A DNA stretch of 64,000 nucleotides, taken from Engraulis encrasicolus (taxonomy: Eukaryota; Chordata; Actinopteri; Clupeiformes; Engraulidae). Each line of letters begins with the position of its first letter. The stretch's first letter is position 1. Positions 52,560 to 64,000 of this stretch are shown here, one piece after another. The notes beneath the pieces were generated by a model. The model saw only the letters and a list, made by a program, of their open reading frames with translations, was not told the origin of the DNA and searched no databases. The translations under genes were made by a program, and so were the position numbers. The stretch lies in contig NC_085876.1 of the NCBI RefSeq assembly GCF_034702125.1, positions 20,382,512-20,446,511 on the forward strand, given 5' to 3'.

Positions 52560-54460
52560 AGGGGGTGTTCACTCGCGGAACTAGCTACTAGCCACAAATG
52601 GCTAACCCTAATCCGAACAAGTGCAAAATGAATGGGTGTCAATGGAGCTTTCTACTGATTTTTAAAAATAATTTTTGCCCTGAAATATTAATATTCAGTT
52701 CGAAACTAGAAATAATAAGACCTCGTTTGAGTAGCGTTTCGATTATTTTGCACCACTAGATTATTGTATAGCCTACTGGGTCACAAAGCACAATTTATGA
52801 GTGGTCAAACCCATGAACATTAGCGGGATGCTAGCGAGTAGGCCTACAGGTCTAAATCTTCTTCCCTGCTGTAAAACTAGACACCTGAACGATTTGACAA
52901 TACAGTCTATCATTAAACACCAGCAATAGTGCTTAGGCCTACCAGGAAGCAGTAGCAATGTATTTAGCATGTGGGCTCCCTTTTGCATTCCATACATTTT
53001 CCCACATGAAAGACTTACCGATGCTCACCAACTAGTGTGGTGTGTTCCATTACTTGCCCTCTGTACTTAGTACCTTGTTTTAGTACAATGAAGTTCCCTT
53101 TCCACCCTCCGCGATTCACGAGGCGAGTACATTCCGATTCTCATTCTGTCTGATACACTTAACGGAAATGACGGTTGGTCGCGTGTCATCAGACTTTACC
53201 AACCACCAATATGCAATTCATCACGGAAGGCACTGTTCGTTATGCTGACACTTTTTAAAGTTACCCCTGCCTCTAATACACATGGTGATTGTCTTTGGAA
53301 TCAAAACTATGCTGTTATCACAGAGATTCAGCCGTTTGACAGATCTGACAGTCAACTACGTAACAAACATGGCGGCCGTTGAGTGCGAAAAGTGTTCAGT
53401 AAAGCTGGGCTTACACTGTGCGACTTTTGCCCCGATTTGTTACTCGCATGACTTTTTGAGAGTCGGCCCGAGTTCTTGCTCAATCGCAGGTCAATCGTGA
53501 GTCTCGCATTGTGCAGTGTACATAGGGTAACGACAAGCGATTTCGCCTCACGATCGTGCAATCGCAATGTCGCAAGAAAATCAAAACGGTTTGAAATTCT
53601 GGTCGTGGCTTGTGCGTAAATTGCACAGTTAAAGCAGTGCTACGACCCGATTTGACACTTCACATGCACAAATTAATAGGGCTGTGTGATTCACTGTTGA
53701 GTTCGACCTCATCTCCACCTCAGGTGCGCATGTTCCCTCCTCTGCAGACTGGGGAAACATGCCTGTCGCGTCGTACGGTGGAAGCATTTCGATCGCATCC
53801 GACTGTCGGCTCGTGTAGTGTGAGGACATGAGTCGTGAGTTGTGAACTTTTAAACAGTGAAATTCCATCGTACAGTGTGAGCAGAAGCTTAAGACCCAGA
53901 AGTGAAAATATCGCACAGTTTATGCCCGGCTTAACTCCACACTTAAAAACATGGCCGTTTTGGGGGTGTTATCCGGGTAATTTACAGTACACTTTACCGC
54001 CGCTGTCATGTAGAGTAAATGTTTAAGTGCATAATATTGCATACTGTTGTCATGTAGAGTAAATGTTTAAGTGCATAATATAGCATACTGCGCATGTGTG
54101 ACGCAGCCTTGAGTTCTATGCACGCAGCGCGAGATATGCATGTCAGTCAAGCAGTCAGTAGCAGTCTGTACAAGTCAGTCATGTCAGTCGGTCGTGTCAA
54201 TGTTCAATAAACATATCATCAGAAATATACTGTCGTCCAGCCAGCGTTACTTCAAAAGATGTAAACGCCACAGCCGCGATTAGAAATGGAACACCCTGTG
54301 TACCCAAACACAGTGCGGAAAGGGCGGAAAGTACGAGTATGGGAACACACCAGTGGACACTCGAACTGCAATATGCATGCAAAGCTAACTGGCTACAATG
54401 GGAACTAATCAGACTGAATCTTCTCCCTGTGTTCTAAATTCTCTGGTATTAGTCACCTCC
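52560..54460 (-). repeat. Right arm of the large inverted repeat, interrupted
   Basis: 52560-53035 pairs with 48390 back to 47890, and 54365-54455 pairs with 47885 back to 47798. The 1.3 kb between (about 53036-54360) is an insertion absent from the left arm. Confidence 0.82.
53036..54353. mobile_element. Insertion in the right arm with TGGTGTGTTCC ends
   Basis: TGGTGTGTTCC just after ACTAGTG faces GGAACACACCA just before GTGGACACT. Comparison with the left arm shows the empty site as ACTAGTGGACACT, so only about 3 bp (GTG) is duplicated. Inside are a palindromic repeat (about 53400-53935, AAGCTGGGCTTACACTGTGCG facing CGCACAGTTTATGCCCGGCTT) and a perfect-looking tandem pair of about 43 bp at 54006-54091 (TGTCATGTAGAGTAAATG units). 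Confidence 0.7.
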
Positions 54461-54546
54461 TGTCACTTGTGAGGCCTACCTACAGGTGAAAAATATTAAA
54501 TTAGATGGTTTCAGGGAGGCTGGAGGTGGGGGGTTAGAGGAGGCTG

Positions 54547-54592
54547 TGTGTGTGTGTGTGTGTGTGTGTGTGCATATGTGTGTGTGTCTGTT
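54547..54592. repeat. (TG)n microsatellite
   Basis: Two short TG runs separated by CATA. Confidence 0.85.
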
Positions 54593-54656
54593 TGTAAGGG
54601 GGTGGGGTGCTGGTGGTTTGCCCTACAAAGCAAAAAGGCAGTAACTGTGCAGAGCT

Positions 54657-55199
54657 CTTAAAGGGGCATTCCACCGGTGGAGACATGAATATGTATTGAA
54701 AGTGGGTCATATATAGGGGGCCTATATGTAGAAGAATAGTAGCATAAATTTCTAATTTGGTGCCTTCTTGGCCGAGAAAGGGCAGAGAACGACTTTTTAG
54801 TGCTTGTGGATTTGTGACAACCCCATAATGCATTGCAATGCTCAAGTTCCACAGGCCATACACAGGCAGCTCTGCCAGTGGCTTACTGGAGCCTCAATGC
54901 CAGTGATTTCAAAAGCACTGGCACACTGATCTGTGATAGGTCTGTTAGCGCATTAGGTCCAAAGGGTGGGAAAAAGGCTTGTAGTCTCAACAGAAATCCA
55001 CCTCTCTTACACTTCCTCCTACAATGACGCAAAATGACGATTTTTACATCATTGTAGGAAGAAGTGTTACGAGGTGAATACGGATTTCTCCTGTCTCAGG
55101 GGGAATTGAGAGGGTGTTGCACAAGTCGACCATTCTAAAGTATGACTGGGTGTCTAGCAATGGAAAGCCTAATGCAAATGGGTGGAGTGTCCCTTTAAG
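54657..55199. mobile_element. MITE with AAAGGGGCATTCCACC ends
   Basis: TTAAAGGGGCATTCCACC faces GGGTGGAGTGTCCCTTTAA. Within it CTTCCTCCTACAATGA and TCATTGTAGGAAGAAG form a second inverted pair. No coding content. Confidence 0.75.
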
Positions 55200-55294
55200 T
55201 AAAGCAACTTAATTTTCCAGCCAAATACATTTTAAACAGATTATTGACGTGACAGTTTTGTTACTTCATATTAGCAGATCACTCATTTTATTAC

Positions 55295-55725
55295 CTGTGC
55301 CAAGAGGTTATGTTTTTGGCCGTGTTGGTTTGTTACATCTGCCAAGAAGGTTATGTTTTCGGTTGTGTTGGTTTGCCTGTCTGTTTGTTTGTTTGTCTGT
55401 CTGTTTGTCAGCAGGATAACTCAAAAACTGAACGGATTAGGATGAAACTTTGTGGAGTTGTTAGAAATGACGAAAGGAATAAGTGCTTAAATTATGATGG
55501 TGATCCGGATCACAAACCGGAACCAGGTTTATTTTTACCACTGCAAGGCAATAGAAATCTAGACGCCAATTGATCTGCGGGACGGGCGAATTATGACATT
55601 CCAGTTTCTAACTCCACAAAAAAGGCAGAAAGACTTAAAATAAAAAAATAGGGTGTAACATAGTCAAATGTTCTATCAAACAGCTTCCTTGGTGGAGGTC
55701 TGCACTCTCTGGGTGCATTTCTAGT
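55295..55725 (+). repeat. Dispersed DNA repeat ending GGAGGTCTGCACTCTC
   Basis: GCCAAGAGGTTATGTTTTTGG is repeated within 45 bp. The body has CTCAAAAACTGAACGGATTA and ATGAAACTTTGTGGAGTTG, and the unit ends CTTGGTGGAGGTCTGCACTC. These words are typical of a widespread animal DNA-transposon-derived repeat. The class was not verified. Confidence 0.6.
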
Positions 55726-55867
55726 TTAATGTTATATTTTGATATAGCCCACATTAAATAAAAACACAACAACTCATTTTCAACGGCAATGTAGTTATTG
55801 TGTCTTTACAAACAGGCATACAAACGATGTAGCCTATACATTCGAATGCCAGTGTAAACACCCCCCC

Positions 55868-55937
55868 CACACACACACACGCACACACACACACACACAT
55901 GCATACAAGACTATCTCCCTCTGCTTGTTACACACAT

Positions 55938-56023
<86 letters not shown>
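55868..56023. repeat. (CA)n microsatellites
   Basis: A 30-bp CA tract, a short unique spacer and about 95 bp of pure CA. Confidence 0.95.
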
Positions 56024-56027
<4 letters not shown>

Positions 56028-57144
56028 GTGTAAGCCCTTGTTGTAAATACTTTCGCTGTCATGCTCGCAGCAACAACAAAAAATGCTATTGTGCCATATT
56101 GATCGCTGTTTCCTTTTGGCCGCCTTAGGCCGCTGCCCGTATGTTTGGTCTTAAGTAAGAATTGGAGTGCTTGTTATCCCGTAGCCTCAGGTATTTGGAT
56201 GGCTTCCCAACGGCTCGATCACGGCAATTCACTGAAATGGTGAGGCCATTAAGACTTGAAGTGCTGCCTTGAATTGATGGTGTGTGAGAAGGAGCCCTTC
56301 TCATATAGGCCCAGGAAATGGACAACGGTAAATAGCACTTAAGACAGACACCAAAGGCCCACCCGGACTTTTTTTCCAGGTCGCAGACAGACAGTAAAGG
56401 GTCTACTTAGTACAATTAGACACGCTAATAATGTTCAATTACCCAAAACAATGTCTTGTCATGTGGGAGGAAGGGAGGGAGGGAGGTGAAATCGCAGTTA
56501 AGCTTCTGCAAAAATCCATCCAGAGTTGTTTTCTCAAGGATGTAGATCAGTTTCTCAAACATTTTCAGGCCGACGACAACCACTTTGTCCCCCCAAAAAT
56601 GTTCAGGGACCACCTGTCAACTGAATTTACAGTTTACGGGTACTATTTCGACACTGTTAATTTTGATGCAGATCTCTTACTTTTTATTCACATTTACAAG
56701 TCTGTCTTATTGTGGGGAAAATATGACTTCAGACATGTTTGGCTTTATAATAATGTTACAAATATAGTCAACTGCTAGCTTGTCTTGGAAAAGTAGAAAT
56801 CCCCTCGCGGACCACCTGAGCTCTGTCGCGGACCACTAGTGGTCCCCGGACCACACTTTCAGAATCACTGATTTAGAGGGTTTTTTTCTGAGGATGTAGA
56901 TATTATATTGACTTTGAAGTTTGAAAGGCCTGAGGCAGCGTACCTGGCTATGCCTGATGAGTCACTGGGGGAGGGAGAGAGAGTCCATTTGTGGAACAAG
57001 CCCAACATAAATGGCACCAATTAGCTCACCTGTCACTTAAATAGCTGGTGCCCTCTCCTCACTTGATGGCATAAGTTATTATAGGGATGAATGATGAGAA
57101 TACATCCATTCCCTCCCTCCCCATGGATGCACTCACATTTGCAG
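56024..57144. other. Intergenic DNA, no gene seen
   Basis: No exon was recognised. About 56800-56875 carries a GACCACTAGTGGTCCCCGG palindromic word typical of a hAT-like repeat end. Confidence 0.5.
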
Positions 57145-57265
57145 GGCTGGTGACAGTTTATGCCGGGCCCGGGACAAAGTCATCTGAAATGACCTCCTCC
57201 CACCTAATACATACAATGTGTTGAGGACCCAATTCTGGGCCTCTCTTCTCCTTTGGCCCGGGACA
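57145..57265. repeat. Dispersed repeat (CAGATGACTTTGTCCTGGGC family), inverted copy
   Basis: GGGCCCGGGACAAAGTCATC and CATACAATGTGTTGAGGACC match 42870-43030 in the opposite orientation. Confidence 0.65.
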
Positions 57266-57333
57266 ACATCCCTGTTGTATATGTGTGCATGTGCGTGCGT
57301 GTGTGCAGGGATGCTGACTGGGGTGGGGGGGTG

Positions 57334-57390
57334 CACGTACGCACGCACGCACACACACACACACGCACGCATACATAGCCTACTACATGT

Positions 57391-57458
<68 letters not shown>
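57334..57458. repeat. (CA)n microsatellite
   Basis: A CACG-rich lead, a short unique spacer, then about 68 bp of pure CA. Confidence 0.95.
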
Positions 57459-57460
<2 letters not shown>

Positions 57461-59076
57461 CGATGCACTCCTCATATAGGCTACTCTACTCTCCATCTCA
57501 TCTCTCTGGCAAACAGCTGTGGATCATAAATCACCAATTTTACCCTTTGCCAAAGGGCCAGAACAGCCTGCGTGTAGTGTACGCAGGGACAGTGGATGAA
57601 CAGAATAACAATTGAGAGACCGCACGCACATACAGAACCTCTCCTTAGCCAACCTTACGCAGCCCTTCAACATAACTCGCCTCCCCTTTACACAGCCCTT
57701 CACTCTATTTGTGGCTGTCATCCATTCATATGTGTGCTTTTTAAAGACTATTCTTTTGGCGGCTTTTGACAAATGTTTTAGGTTTGTGTAACTGCAGATA
57801 AGGTGGAACTGAGGGTCTGCCCTTCATGTGGTTCTGAACTTCTGGGATCACATAGGCTTCAGTGTTGTAGAGGTCCTGGATTCTTTCACATTCATGCTAT
57901 TTCTCTCTCTCTGCTCCATGTCTTTCTCTCTGTCCGTCTTTCACTGTCTTTTTTCACTTTGTCTTTCATCGGACATTAAACAAATACAGCATGTGTCTTT
58001 GTCATCTGAATTATTCATTCGTAGGCTATGTCAATGTCACCGTGGCCCCTTTTATAGTGATGCTTGCACTACTTTCAGAGTGTTAAGATTCTTACATAAA
58101 TCTCACCGTTTGATTTACACCCCAGGGGGGATTGACTGATGTTGCCAGTTGCAACTATACCGCAGCAGTAGGCAGTAGTTTAAAGTTGGCAGGCGTCAAC
58201 CCTGCCTGCCTGCGGTTCTCCCATTTTTATATCTCCGGCCCTGTCCTGTCGTTACGTTTTTATATTGGAGCATCAGCGCATACTGTTTCAGTTACTACAC
58301 CTTTATGTCCACTCTAATATATTTGGTGAAATAAACATGCGAACAAAGACGACAAGATGAGAATTTCAATTTAGGGTAGGAGGACATTGCGGTACAAAGC
58401 AAATCATTTACAGTATCTGTGTAAATTGTAAAAGTCAGGCAGCAACTTTGGCTTGCTGTCATGCCATCAGATATTGTTTGTATAAATTAGTAAACCCAGG
58501 GAAGATGTTGACTACTCAATCAAGTCCTCTCCATCGCCATTTAATTTAATTTCTTATGTTGGAGATAGCCTTGCAGCAGCATCCTCTTCTTATTGTTATC
58601 ATTGTTGCTGTTTGTAACTATGGTATTCATAGTATTCAAATTGATATTCTAGTGTTGTAAGTTCTTTTTGAGAGAAGGACCCACTGAATACATAAGCAAG
58701 CAGCCATTTGAATTATACAACAAAGTGTGTTAATAAAAAGGAACCGAAACCCTTTATGAAAGTGAAGGATTGTGGTGGAGTTGCATCATTTTTATTTTTA
58801 AGAAAAGTTGCCCAAAGTTTTTTTTTTTGCTATTGCTCTTCTTTTCTTTTTCTTTTTTTTCTTCTCTATCCAGCGGGGGTCATCACAGGTGCAGACAGCA
58901 TGGTCACGCCTTTCCTTCCCCCGTCGTCTTCTGTTCCATTTTAGTGGGGCCTTTTTTAGTCCCTCTGTATTCCCTGTCTTTTTTTCCCTTTTCTTTCCTA
59001 TTTCCAGCTGCAGAATAAGTCGCAGTAAGCTGCGCATGTGACCGTGTGATGGATGCACTGCAGTGCACACACAGTG
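57459..59076. other. Intergenic DNA, no gene seen
   Basis: No convincing exon. A pyrimidine-rich tract at about 58818-58870 makes low-complexity Phe/Leu or Lys/Arg frames that are not genes. Confidence 0.5.
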
Positions 59077-59495
59077 CCGCTGCTACAGTTTTGGAGGCCC
59101 TAAGCACAACTGGTTAGGAGGCCCCCCCTCATACCGTTAATGAAATATTATTAATAATAATCTACTAACTAATAAATGTTTTGTAATGTAATTCAATATT
59201 TTTTTCATGACATTTTTTAGTCAATCTCAATGTAGCCCCTTAATGCACGCTGTACTTCCTGTGGCACGCTGTAATAGACAAAGTTAACTACTATAGTACT
59301 ACACTACTTTGACAGTGCACTGGGCCTTTAGTAAGACATTATGACTTGGTCATTGCCATTCAGCTCATTTATAATGTCGTGTCTTAAGGGGTTAAGACTA
59401 GAGGCCCCAATTTTGGGGGCAAAGTGGTTGGTGCCCCAAGCACTGGTTGGTGCCCAAATCACTCTGCGTACTCTGCTTATGTCTAGCGGCACTGT
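59077..59495. mobile_element. Candidate DNA element with GTGCCGCT ends (copy 1)
   Basis: GTGCCGCTGCTACAGTTTTGG at the left faces CTTATGTCTAGCGGCAC at the right, giving short inverted ends. The interior shares AATATTTTTTTCATGACATTT and CAAGCACTGGTTGGTGCC with the inverted copy at 60410-60676. Confidence 0.65.
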
Positions 59496-59638
59496 CAGTG
59501 CACACACCAAGTTTGTAGACTGCGGTGACTGGCAGGGAGGGAGGGAGAGGCAGACTGCACAGCACATTGTAAATGAGGTGGATTTCAAAAAAGTTCTCAA
59601 TATGTATTGTCGTCGTCCCCCCCCTCTGTCTCTCTGTC

Positions 59639-59646
<8 letters not shown>

Positions 59647-59724
<78 letters not shown>
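59647..59724. repeat. (TC)n microsatellite
   Basis: About 75 bp of pure TC repeat, preceded by TCTG repeats. Confidence 0.95.
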
Positions 59725-59728
<4 letters not shown>

Positions 59729-59778
59729 TGTCCGCTCTCAATTTCCTTAAATAGCCTTTCCTACAGGCCAGACAGTCA

Positions 59779-59796
59779 GTGTGTGTGTGTGTGTGT

Positions 59797-59872
<76 letters not shown>

Positions 59873-59892
59873 ACGTGTGTGTGTGTGTGTAG
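59779..59892. repeat. (TG)n microsatellite with CACG interruptions
   Basis: Three TG runs separated by two identical GTGTCACGTGTG words; the middle run is about 70 bp. Confidence 0.95.
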
Positions 59893-59934
59893 TTTACAAT
59901 GAAGTGTACACTGTAGACAAGCCAAAGTGTAAAG

Positions 59935-60245
59935 CCAAGTCAAGTCAAGTCAGCTTTTATTGTCACTTTCATCATATGCACAGGTCATACAAGGAAAAAT
60001 TAAATTACGTTTTCTCTCTATTACCATGCCAGGACAAGACATATACAAAACTGACATTTTTCAGACTGACATAAGTGCAAGACAGGACAGGTAACACTGA
60101 TGGACTGGTAGCAATGGTCATTGGACAATGATAAATACAGTGCAAATGAACATTTAACATTTAACATTCAACATTCAACATTTAACATTTAACATTGAAA
60201 ACAGAAAAGAGAACAGAGAACAGAGAAAAGATAAATAAAGAGTGA
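59935..60245 (+). repeat. Dispersed repeat like a LINE 3' end (copy 2)
   Basis: CAAGTCAAGTCAGCTTTTAT, TGTCACTTTCATCATATGCA and GCAAGACAGGACAGGTAACA closely follow 32090-32400. A tandem AACATTTAACATTTAAC-like tract (60149-60197) is expanded in this copy. Confidence 0.7.
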
Positions 60246-60409
60246 GAGTCACAGTATAACCTGTGAGTGTAGCGTATGTACCTGGCAGGATTCCCCGGGT
60301 TGTCAGTGGTGTTGTGTATCTCCCTGTTTCCCTCATCATCATCATCACCATTATCTTCACCAACATCATCATCACATCTTCATCTTCCTTGTTGAGAGCC
60401 ACCTGCAGG

Positions 60410-60676
60410 GTCGCCGCTAGACATAAGCAGAGTACGCAGAGTGCTTGGGGCACCAACCAGTGCTTGGGGCACCAGCCACCAATTGGCCCCCAAAACGGGG
60501 GCCTCTTAAATTGAGATTGACAAAAAAAATGTCATGAAAAAAATATTGAATTACATTACAAAACATATATTTATTAATAAGTAGGTTATTATGATTATTA
60601 TCTAAATGTAAAGGGGGGTCTCCTGATCAGTTATGCTTAGGGCCTCCAAAACCTTAGCAGCGGCCCTGCGCACCTC
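60410..60676. mobile_element. Candidate DNA element with GCCGCT ends (copy 2, inverted)
   Basis: TCGCCGCTAGACATAAGCAG to CCTTAGCAGCGGCCCTG is the reverse of 59077-59495, with a shorter interior. Confidence 0.65.
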
Positions 60677-60761
60677 ATTGGGTTCTATCCGTCCAGTGAT
60701 GTGTTTAACCCCCTACTGTGAAGGGGCTGCCTTTACCTTATAACATGGCTGTCATGTTTGC

Positions 60762-60762
<1 letters not shown>

Positions 60763-60848
<86 letters not shown>

Positions 60849-61036
60849 ATGCATATGTCTGTGTGTGTGTGTGTATTTGTGCAGACACACTTCACACCAT
60901 AACATGTGTGAGTGTGTGTGTCTGTCTCTGCATGTGTTTGTATACGTGTGTGTGTGTGTGCGTGTGTGTTCGTGTACATGCACACATGTCTGTCTGTGTG
61001 TGTGTGTACTTGTGCAGACACACTTCAAACTATAAC
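60763..61036. repeat. (TG)n microsatellite and local duplication
   Basis: About 85 bp of pure TG is followed by mixed TG sequence in which TGTGCAGACACACTTCA plus (C/A)ACCATAACAT-like sequence occurs twice (about 60880 and 61012). Confidence 0.9.
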
Positions 61037-61207
61037 ATATTCCTATTAAATTGATGCTTTTTAAGAGTTGGTTTTGTGAGGGGATATAGAGGAGACAAAC
61101 AGGCCAGCGGGGATGACTGTCAACGACGGGGAGAGTTTGATGCAGTGTGCAGGGAGATCCTTTGGGACTCATAAAAACCATCGCGTCAAAATAATGGAGC
61201 TCGGAAC

Positions 61208-61225
61208 GAGCGGAACGAGAGAGAC

Positions 61226-61288
<63 letters not shown>
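61208..61288. repeat. (GA)n microsatellite
   Basis: About 80 bp of pure GA. Further GA- and TG-rich simple sequence continues irregularly to about 61550. Confidence 0.95.
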
Positions 61289-61293
<5 letters not shown>

Positions 61294-61550
61294 GAAGAAG
61301 TGAGAGGAATAGTGACAGGACAAAGAGGTACACAAAAAGAGTAATAGAGGGAGAGAGAAGGAGAATGAAAGAGAGTGGTTGAGGGACAAGGAGAGAGAGA
61401 TTCAGAAAAAGTTAGATAGATAGAGAGAGAGATAGAGAAAGATATAGAGAGAGAGAGAAAGAGAGAGAGTGTGTGTGTGTGTGTGTGAGAGAGAGAGAAA
61501 GAGAGAGAGAGTGTGTGTGTGAGAGAGAAAGACAGAGAAAGAGAGAGCTG

Positions 61551-61821
61551 CTGTAGTGCAAAATCACATCAGCAGGGGGCAGAAGCATTCCACTGATTTT
61601 CCGAGCAGGAGTTGAAGAAGAGCGTACAGGAGTCAAATGAAGTTTGGTGGACGAAGATGACACTGGCAGTGATTATTCCCGTTCCTATCTCCGCTCAAGG
61701 CCCATTAAACCCTTTGTCTTTGTTCTGTGCATACTGCTCATCGGACTGTAATAACTTCTGACTACAGCAGTTGCAGCACACTAGTCATTCAGACAAAACA
61801 AAACGAAACATTGAAATGGGA
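61551..61821. other. Intergenic DNA, no gene seen
   Basis: No exon recognised, although composition here is more gene-like than in the flanking repeats. Confidence 0.4.
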
Positions 61822-62038
61822 GGTAACACTTTACTTGACGCAGGTGTCATAAGCATGTCATTACAGTGTTATAATAGTGCCATAATACAGTCATAGATTA
61901 GTCATAAACATGATGTCCATGTCATAAAATATTTATGACCCGGACATAATCTTTACGACACATACATAACTCTGCCATGACACTGTTATGACACTGTAAC
62001 GACATGCCTATGACACCGGCATCAAGTAAAGTGTTACC
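61822..62038. mobile_element. Palindromic MITE with GGTAACACTTTACTTGA ends
   Basis: GGTAACACTTTACTTGACGC faces GCATCAAGTAAAGTGTTACC, and the arms pair far inward (GGTGTCATAAGCATGTC and GACATGCCTATGACACC). It is 217 bp. It shares terminal motifs with 33260-33613. Confidence 0.85.
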
Positions 62039-63041
62039 AAAAAAAGTTTCTCAACGGAGTCTCTACAGCCCCCCCAGGGGGTGTTAGGGAGTCCTGTGGG
62101 GGGGGGTGGGGGTGGGGGTGTTGAGAAGGATCCAGCTGGGGACACCATTATAGGCTAACTACCTCCGTGCATGGGTGAGGCATAAATGTAATTTCATTGT
62201 GTGCACTGAGCACTGTGTGCTGTGAAGTGCTGTGTCACAAGGGAGACATGGCAGTTTTTCAGGTAGTGGTTCGAGTTGCCAAGGAGAGTACCATAAAAGT
62301 TAAGTCAGGTCATTTGTCAAGTCAACTGCACTTTATTGTCAAAAATCTATGTAACAGGGTTGGCACCGAAGTTGCTTAGAAAGAGAGAGAGAGATAGAGA
62401 CAGAGAGAGAGAGAGTGTGTGTGTGTGTGAGAGAAAGATATACTATATTTAAACACATCTTTTATTGTGACACCTTCATTGCTTCACATTGCAGGATATG
62501 GCCAACTCCATAGGTCCAAATTCAGCATAGTGAAGGGAGGAGCCCTCTCCCTCATAACCACAACATAACTTACAGCCCTTGCCCCCACCCCATCATCATC
62601 ACGTCACATGAATACAACCACATTATCATCAAATGAAGCGCAGCTTATGGCTACTATCAAATATCCACAAGCCTTTGTCCATACAACATTTCTTTCCAAA
62701 CATATCAATATTGTCAGTAAGTTGAAAGTAGGCAAATTCTGCTGAAATCCTTGCCTCAACTAACATTTTGAGAGAGAGAGGGAGGAAGGGAAGGAGGGAG
62801 AGGATTCCTTGCTAATCGTGATTAGCCATTCCGCTCTGGCTCTTCAAGGTCTAGGGGTTCGCCTTGGGCCGAGGTCTAGGGGTTCGCCTCGGGCTGAGCT
62901 GAGGTCGGACACTTTACTTCTCCTCATTATGATGCCAGCTGTTGGTGTTTTTCCTTTTTCATTTTTTTTAAATCACCCCTCACTGACTTCATCTTCCGCA
63001 CACACACACAAACACATGCGCACACACACACACGCACGCAC
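62039..63041. other. Intergenic DNA with G-rich and small tandem repeats
   Basis: GGGGGGGTGGGGGTGGGGG lies at about 62099-62120. About 62305-62350 is a fragment of the LINE-3'-like repeat. GA/TG-rich simple sequence is at 62380-62435. A 25-bp unit (GAGGTCTAGGGGTTCGCC) is repeated at about 62846-62893. No gene was seen. Confidence 0.5.
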
Positions 63042-63161
63042 TGGGCCCAGGGACAGACGGGGCCCAGAATTGGTTTCTCATTAATTACATTGTATGTATT
63101 GGGATATGGGGGGCCCTTTCAGATGACTTTGTCCTGGGCCCAGACAAAGCTGCCAGCGGCC

Positions 63162-63165
<4 letters not shown>
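63042..63165. repeat. Dispersed repeat (CAGATGACTTTGTCCTGGGC family)
   Basis: ACATTGTATGTATTGGG and CAGATGACTTTGTCCTGGGC match 42870-43030 in the same orientation. Confidence 0.7.

Positions 63166-63257
<92 letters not shown>
63166..63257. repeat. (CA)n microsatellite
   Basis: About 92 bp of pure CA. Confidence 0.97.
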
Positions 63258-63258
<1 letters not shown>

Positions 63259-63426
63259 CATCCCTAACGTCATGTCCAACCCAAAGGCAAGATGTTGAGT
63301 GCTGCTGGGCCGTTTGCAAAGACAAGAGACGGCTAAAAGTGAAAATGACAAATACTCTTCTCTCTTGTCCATGTCAACAGGATACCCTGAATAATTTGTA
63401 GGCTATCTATTCCGAACCTGTGCAGG

Positions 63427-63565
<139 letters not shown>

Positions 63566-63627
63566 AGAGAATTTTGGGAGACAATGCACAGTGGGGCTGT
63601 TTGCCATTTTATCCTCACTAAACCCCG

Positions 63628-63631
<4 letters not shown>

Positions 63632-63674
<43 letters not shown>

Positions 63675-63675
63675 A
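63632..63675. repeat. (CT)n microsatellite
   Basis: About 42 bp of CT with one TTT interruption. Confidence 0.9.
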
Positions 63676-64000
63676 TTATATTTCGAGGACTAAGTCGTCG
63701 TAATTAGATATCATTTACAAATGGACGCTGCCCGGTGTCAGCCCATGGCTGCTTTAAAAGAAGCATCTGTTCGGTTGGTGTTTTTTTTTCAATCCTGTCC
63801 GTTCCTCTAGGGACGGATCTAGCCATTTTGGGGCCCTTGGCGAAATATAAGCATGGGACCCTCAAAAGTCATATTATAGACATACAATTCTGTGTTGGTG
63901 GTATTTATCAGTTTTATGTCATATCTTTATCTTCGATTACTTTAAATACTGTAAGTGACAAATTAACCCTTAGAACTCAGAGCGTTTTTTTGTGGATTTT
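63676..64000. other. Intergenic DNA at the right edge, no gene seen
   Basis: No exon recognised. GGGACGGATCTAGCCATTTTG at about 63811 looks like the start of a further dispersed repeat that runs off the window. Confidence 0.4.

Noticed and set aside
58770..59018. Frame with a Phe/Leu-rich membrane-like segment
   Set aside because: It comes from a pyrimidine-rich tract and has no start context or homologue that I recognise.

Overview
This window looks like nuclear DNA of a ray-finned fish. It has spliced genes with GT/AG introns, very long (CA)n, (GA)n and (CT)n microsatellites, and a dense nested load of teleost-type mobile elements: hAT and Tc1-like DNA transposons, many palindromic MITEs, tRNA-derived SINEs, L1- and RTE-type LINE fragments and a BEL/Pao LTR element. 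No bacterial gene, CRISPR array, tRNA or rRNA gene was seen.

The gene order matches the vertebrate AARD - RAD21 - UTP23 neighbourhood (human 8q24.11). From left to right: (1) 7040-7462 (+) is the last exon of a gene related to AARD. (2) 14241-18059 (-) is a two-exon AARD gene. (3) 24400-42471 (+) is a complete 13-coding-exon RAD21 gene (cohesin kleisin, 632 aa predicted), divergent from AARD. (4) 45797-47139 (-) is a complete three-exon UTP23 gene (small-subunit rRNA processing factor, 267 aa predicted), tail-to-tail with RAD21. The rest, including all of 47.3-64 kb, is intergenic or intronic DNA made mostly of mobile elements and simple repeats.

Region by region: 1.3-6.6 kb is a MITE dimer whose second unit was entered by a BEL/Pao element with 639-bp LTRs, a perfect 5-bp target duplication, and gag and protease but no polymerase. 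7.5-24 kb holds AARD among SINEs, MITEs, a 1.9-kb hAT element and microsatellites. 24-42.5 kb is RAD21, whose introns carry SINEs, palindromic MITEs, a Tc1-like element with IR/DR ends, and tandem copies of its own exon edges. 42.5-45.8 kb is RAD21 3' UTR and the convergent junction. 47.6-54.5 kb is a composite of two inverted repeat arms around an L1 fragment and an isolated RTE-type endonuclease reading frame. 54.5-64 kb is repeats only.

I found no clearly new multi-gene system. The points most worth checking are the altered separase cleavage motifs in RAD21, duplicated splice-site cassettes in two RAD21 introns, a MITE end that forms the likely branch point of RAD21 coding exon 10, the facing AARD-related pair, the UTP23 stop codon at a MITE edge, and the lone LINE endonuclease frame with all its catalytic motifs. 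Protein identities rest on recalled family sequences, since no search could be run.
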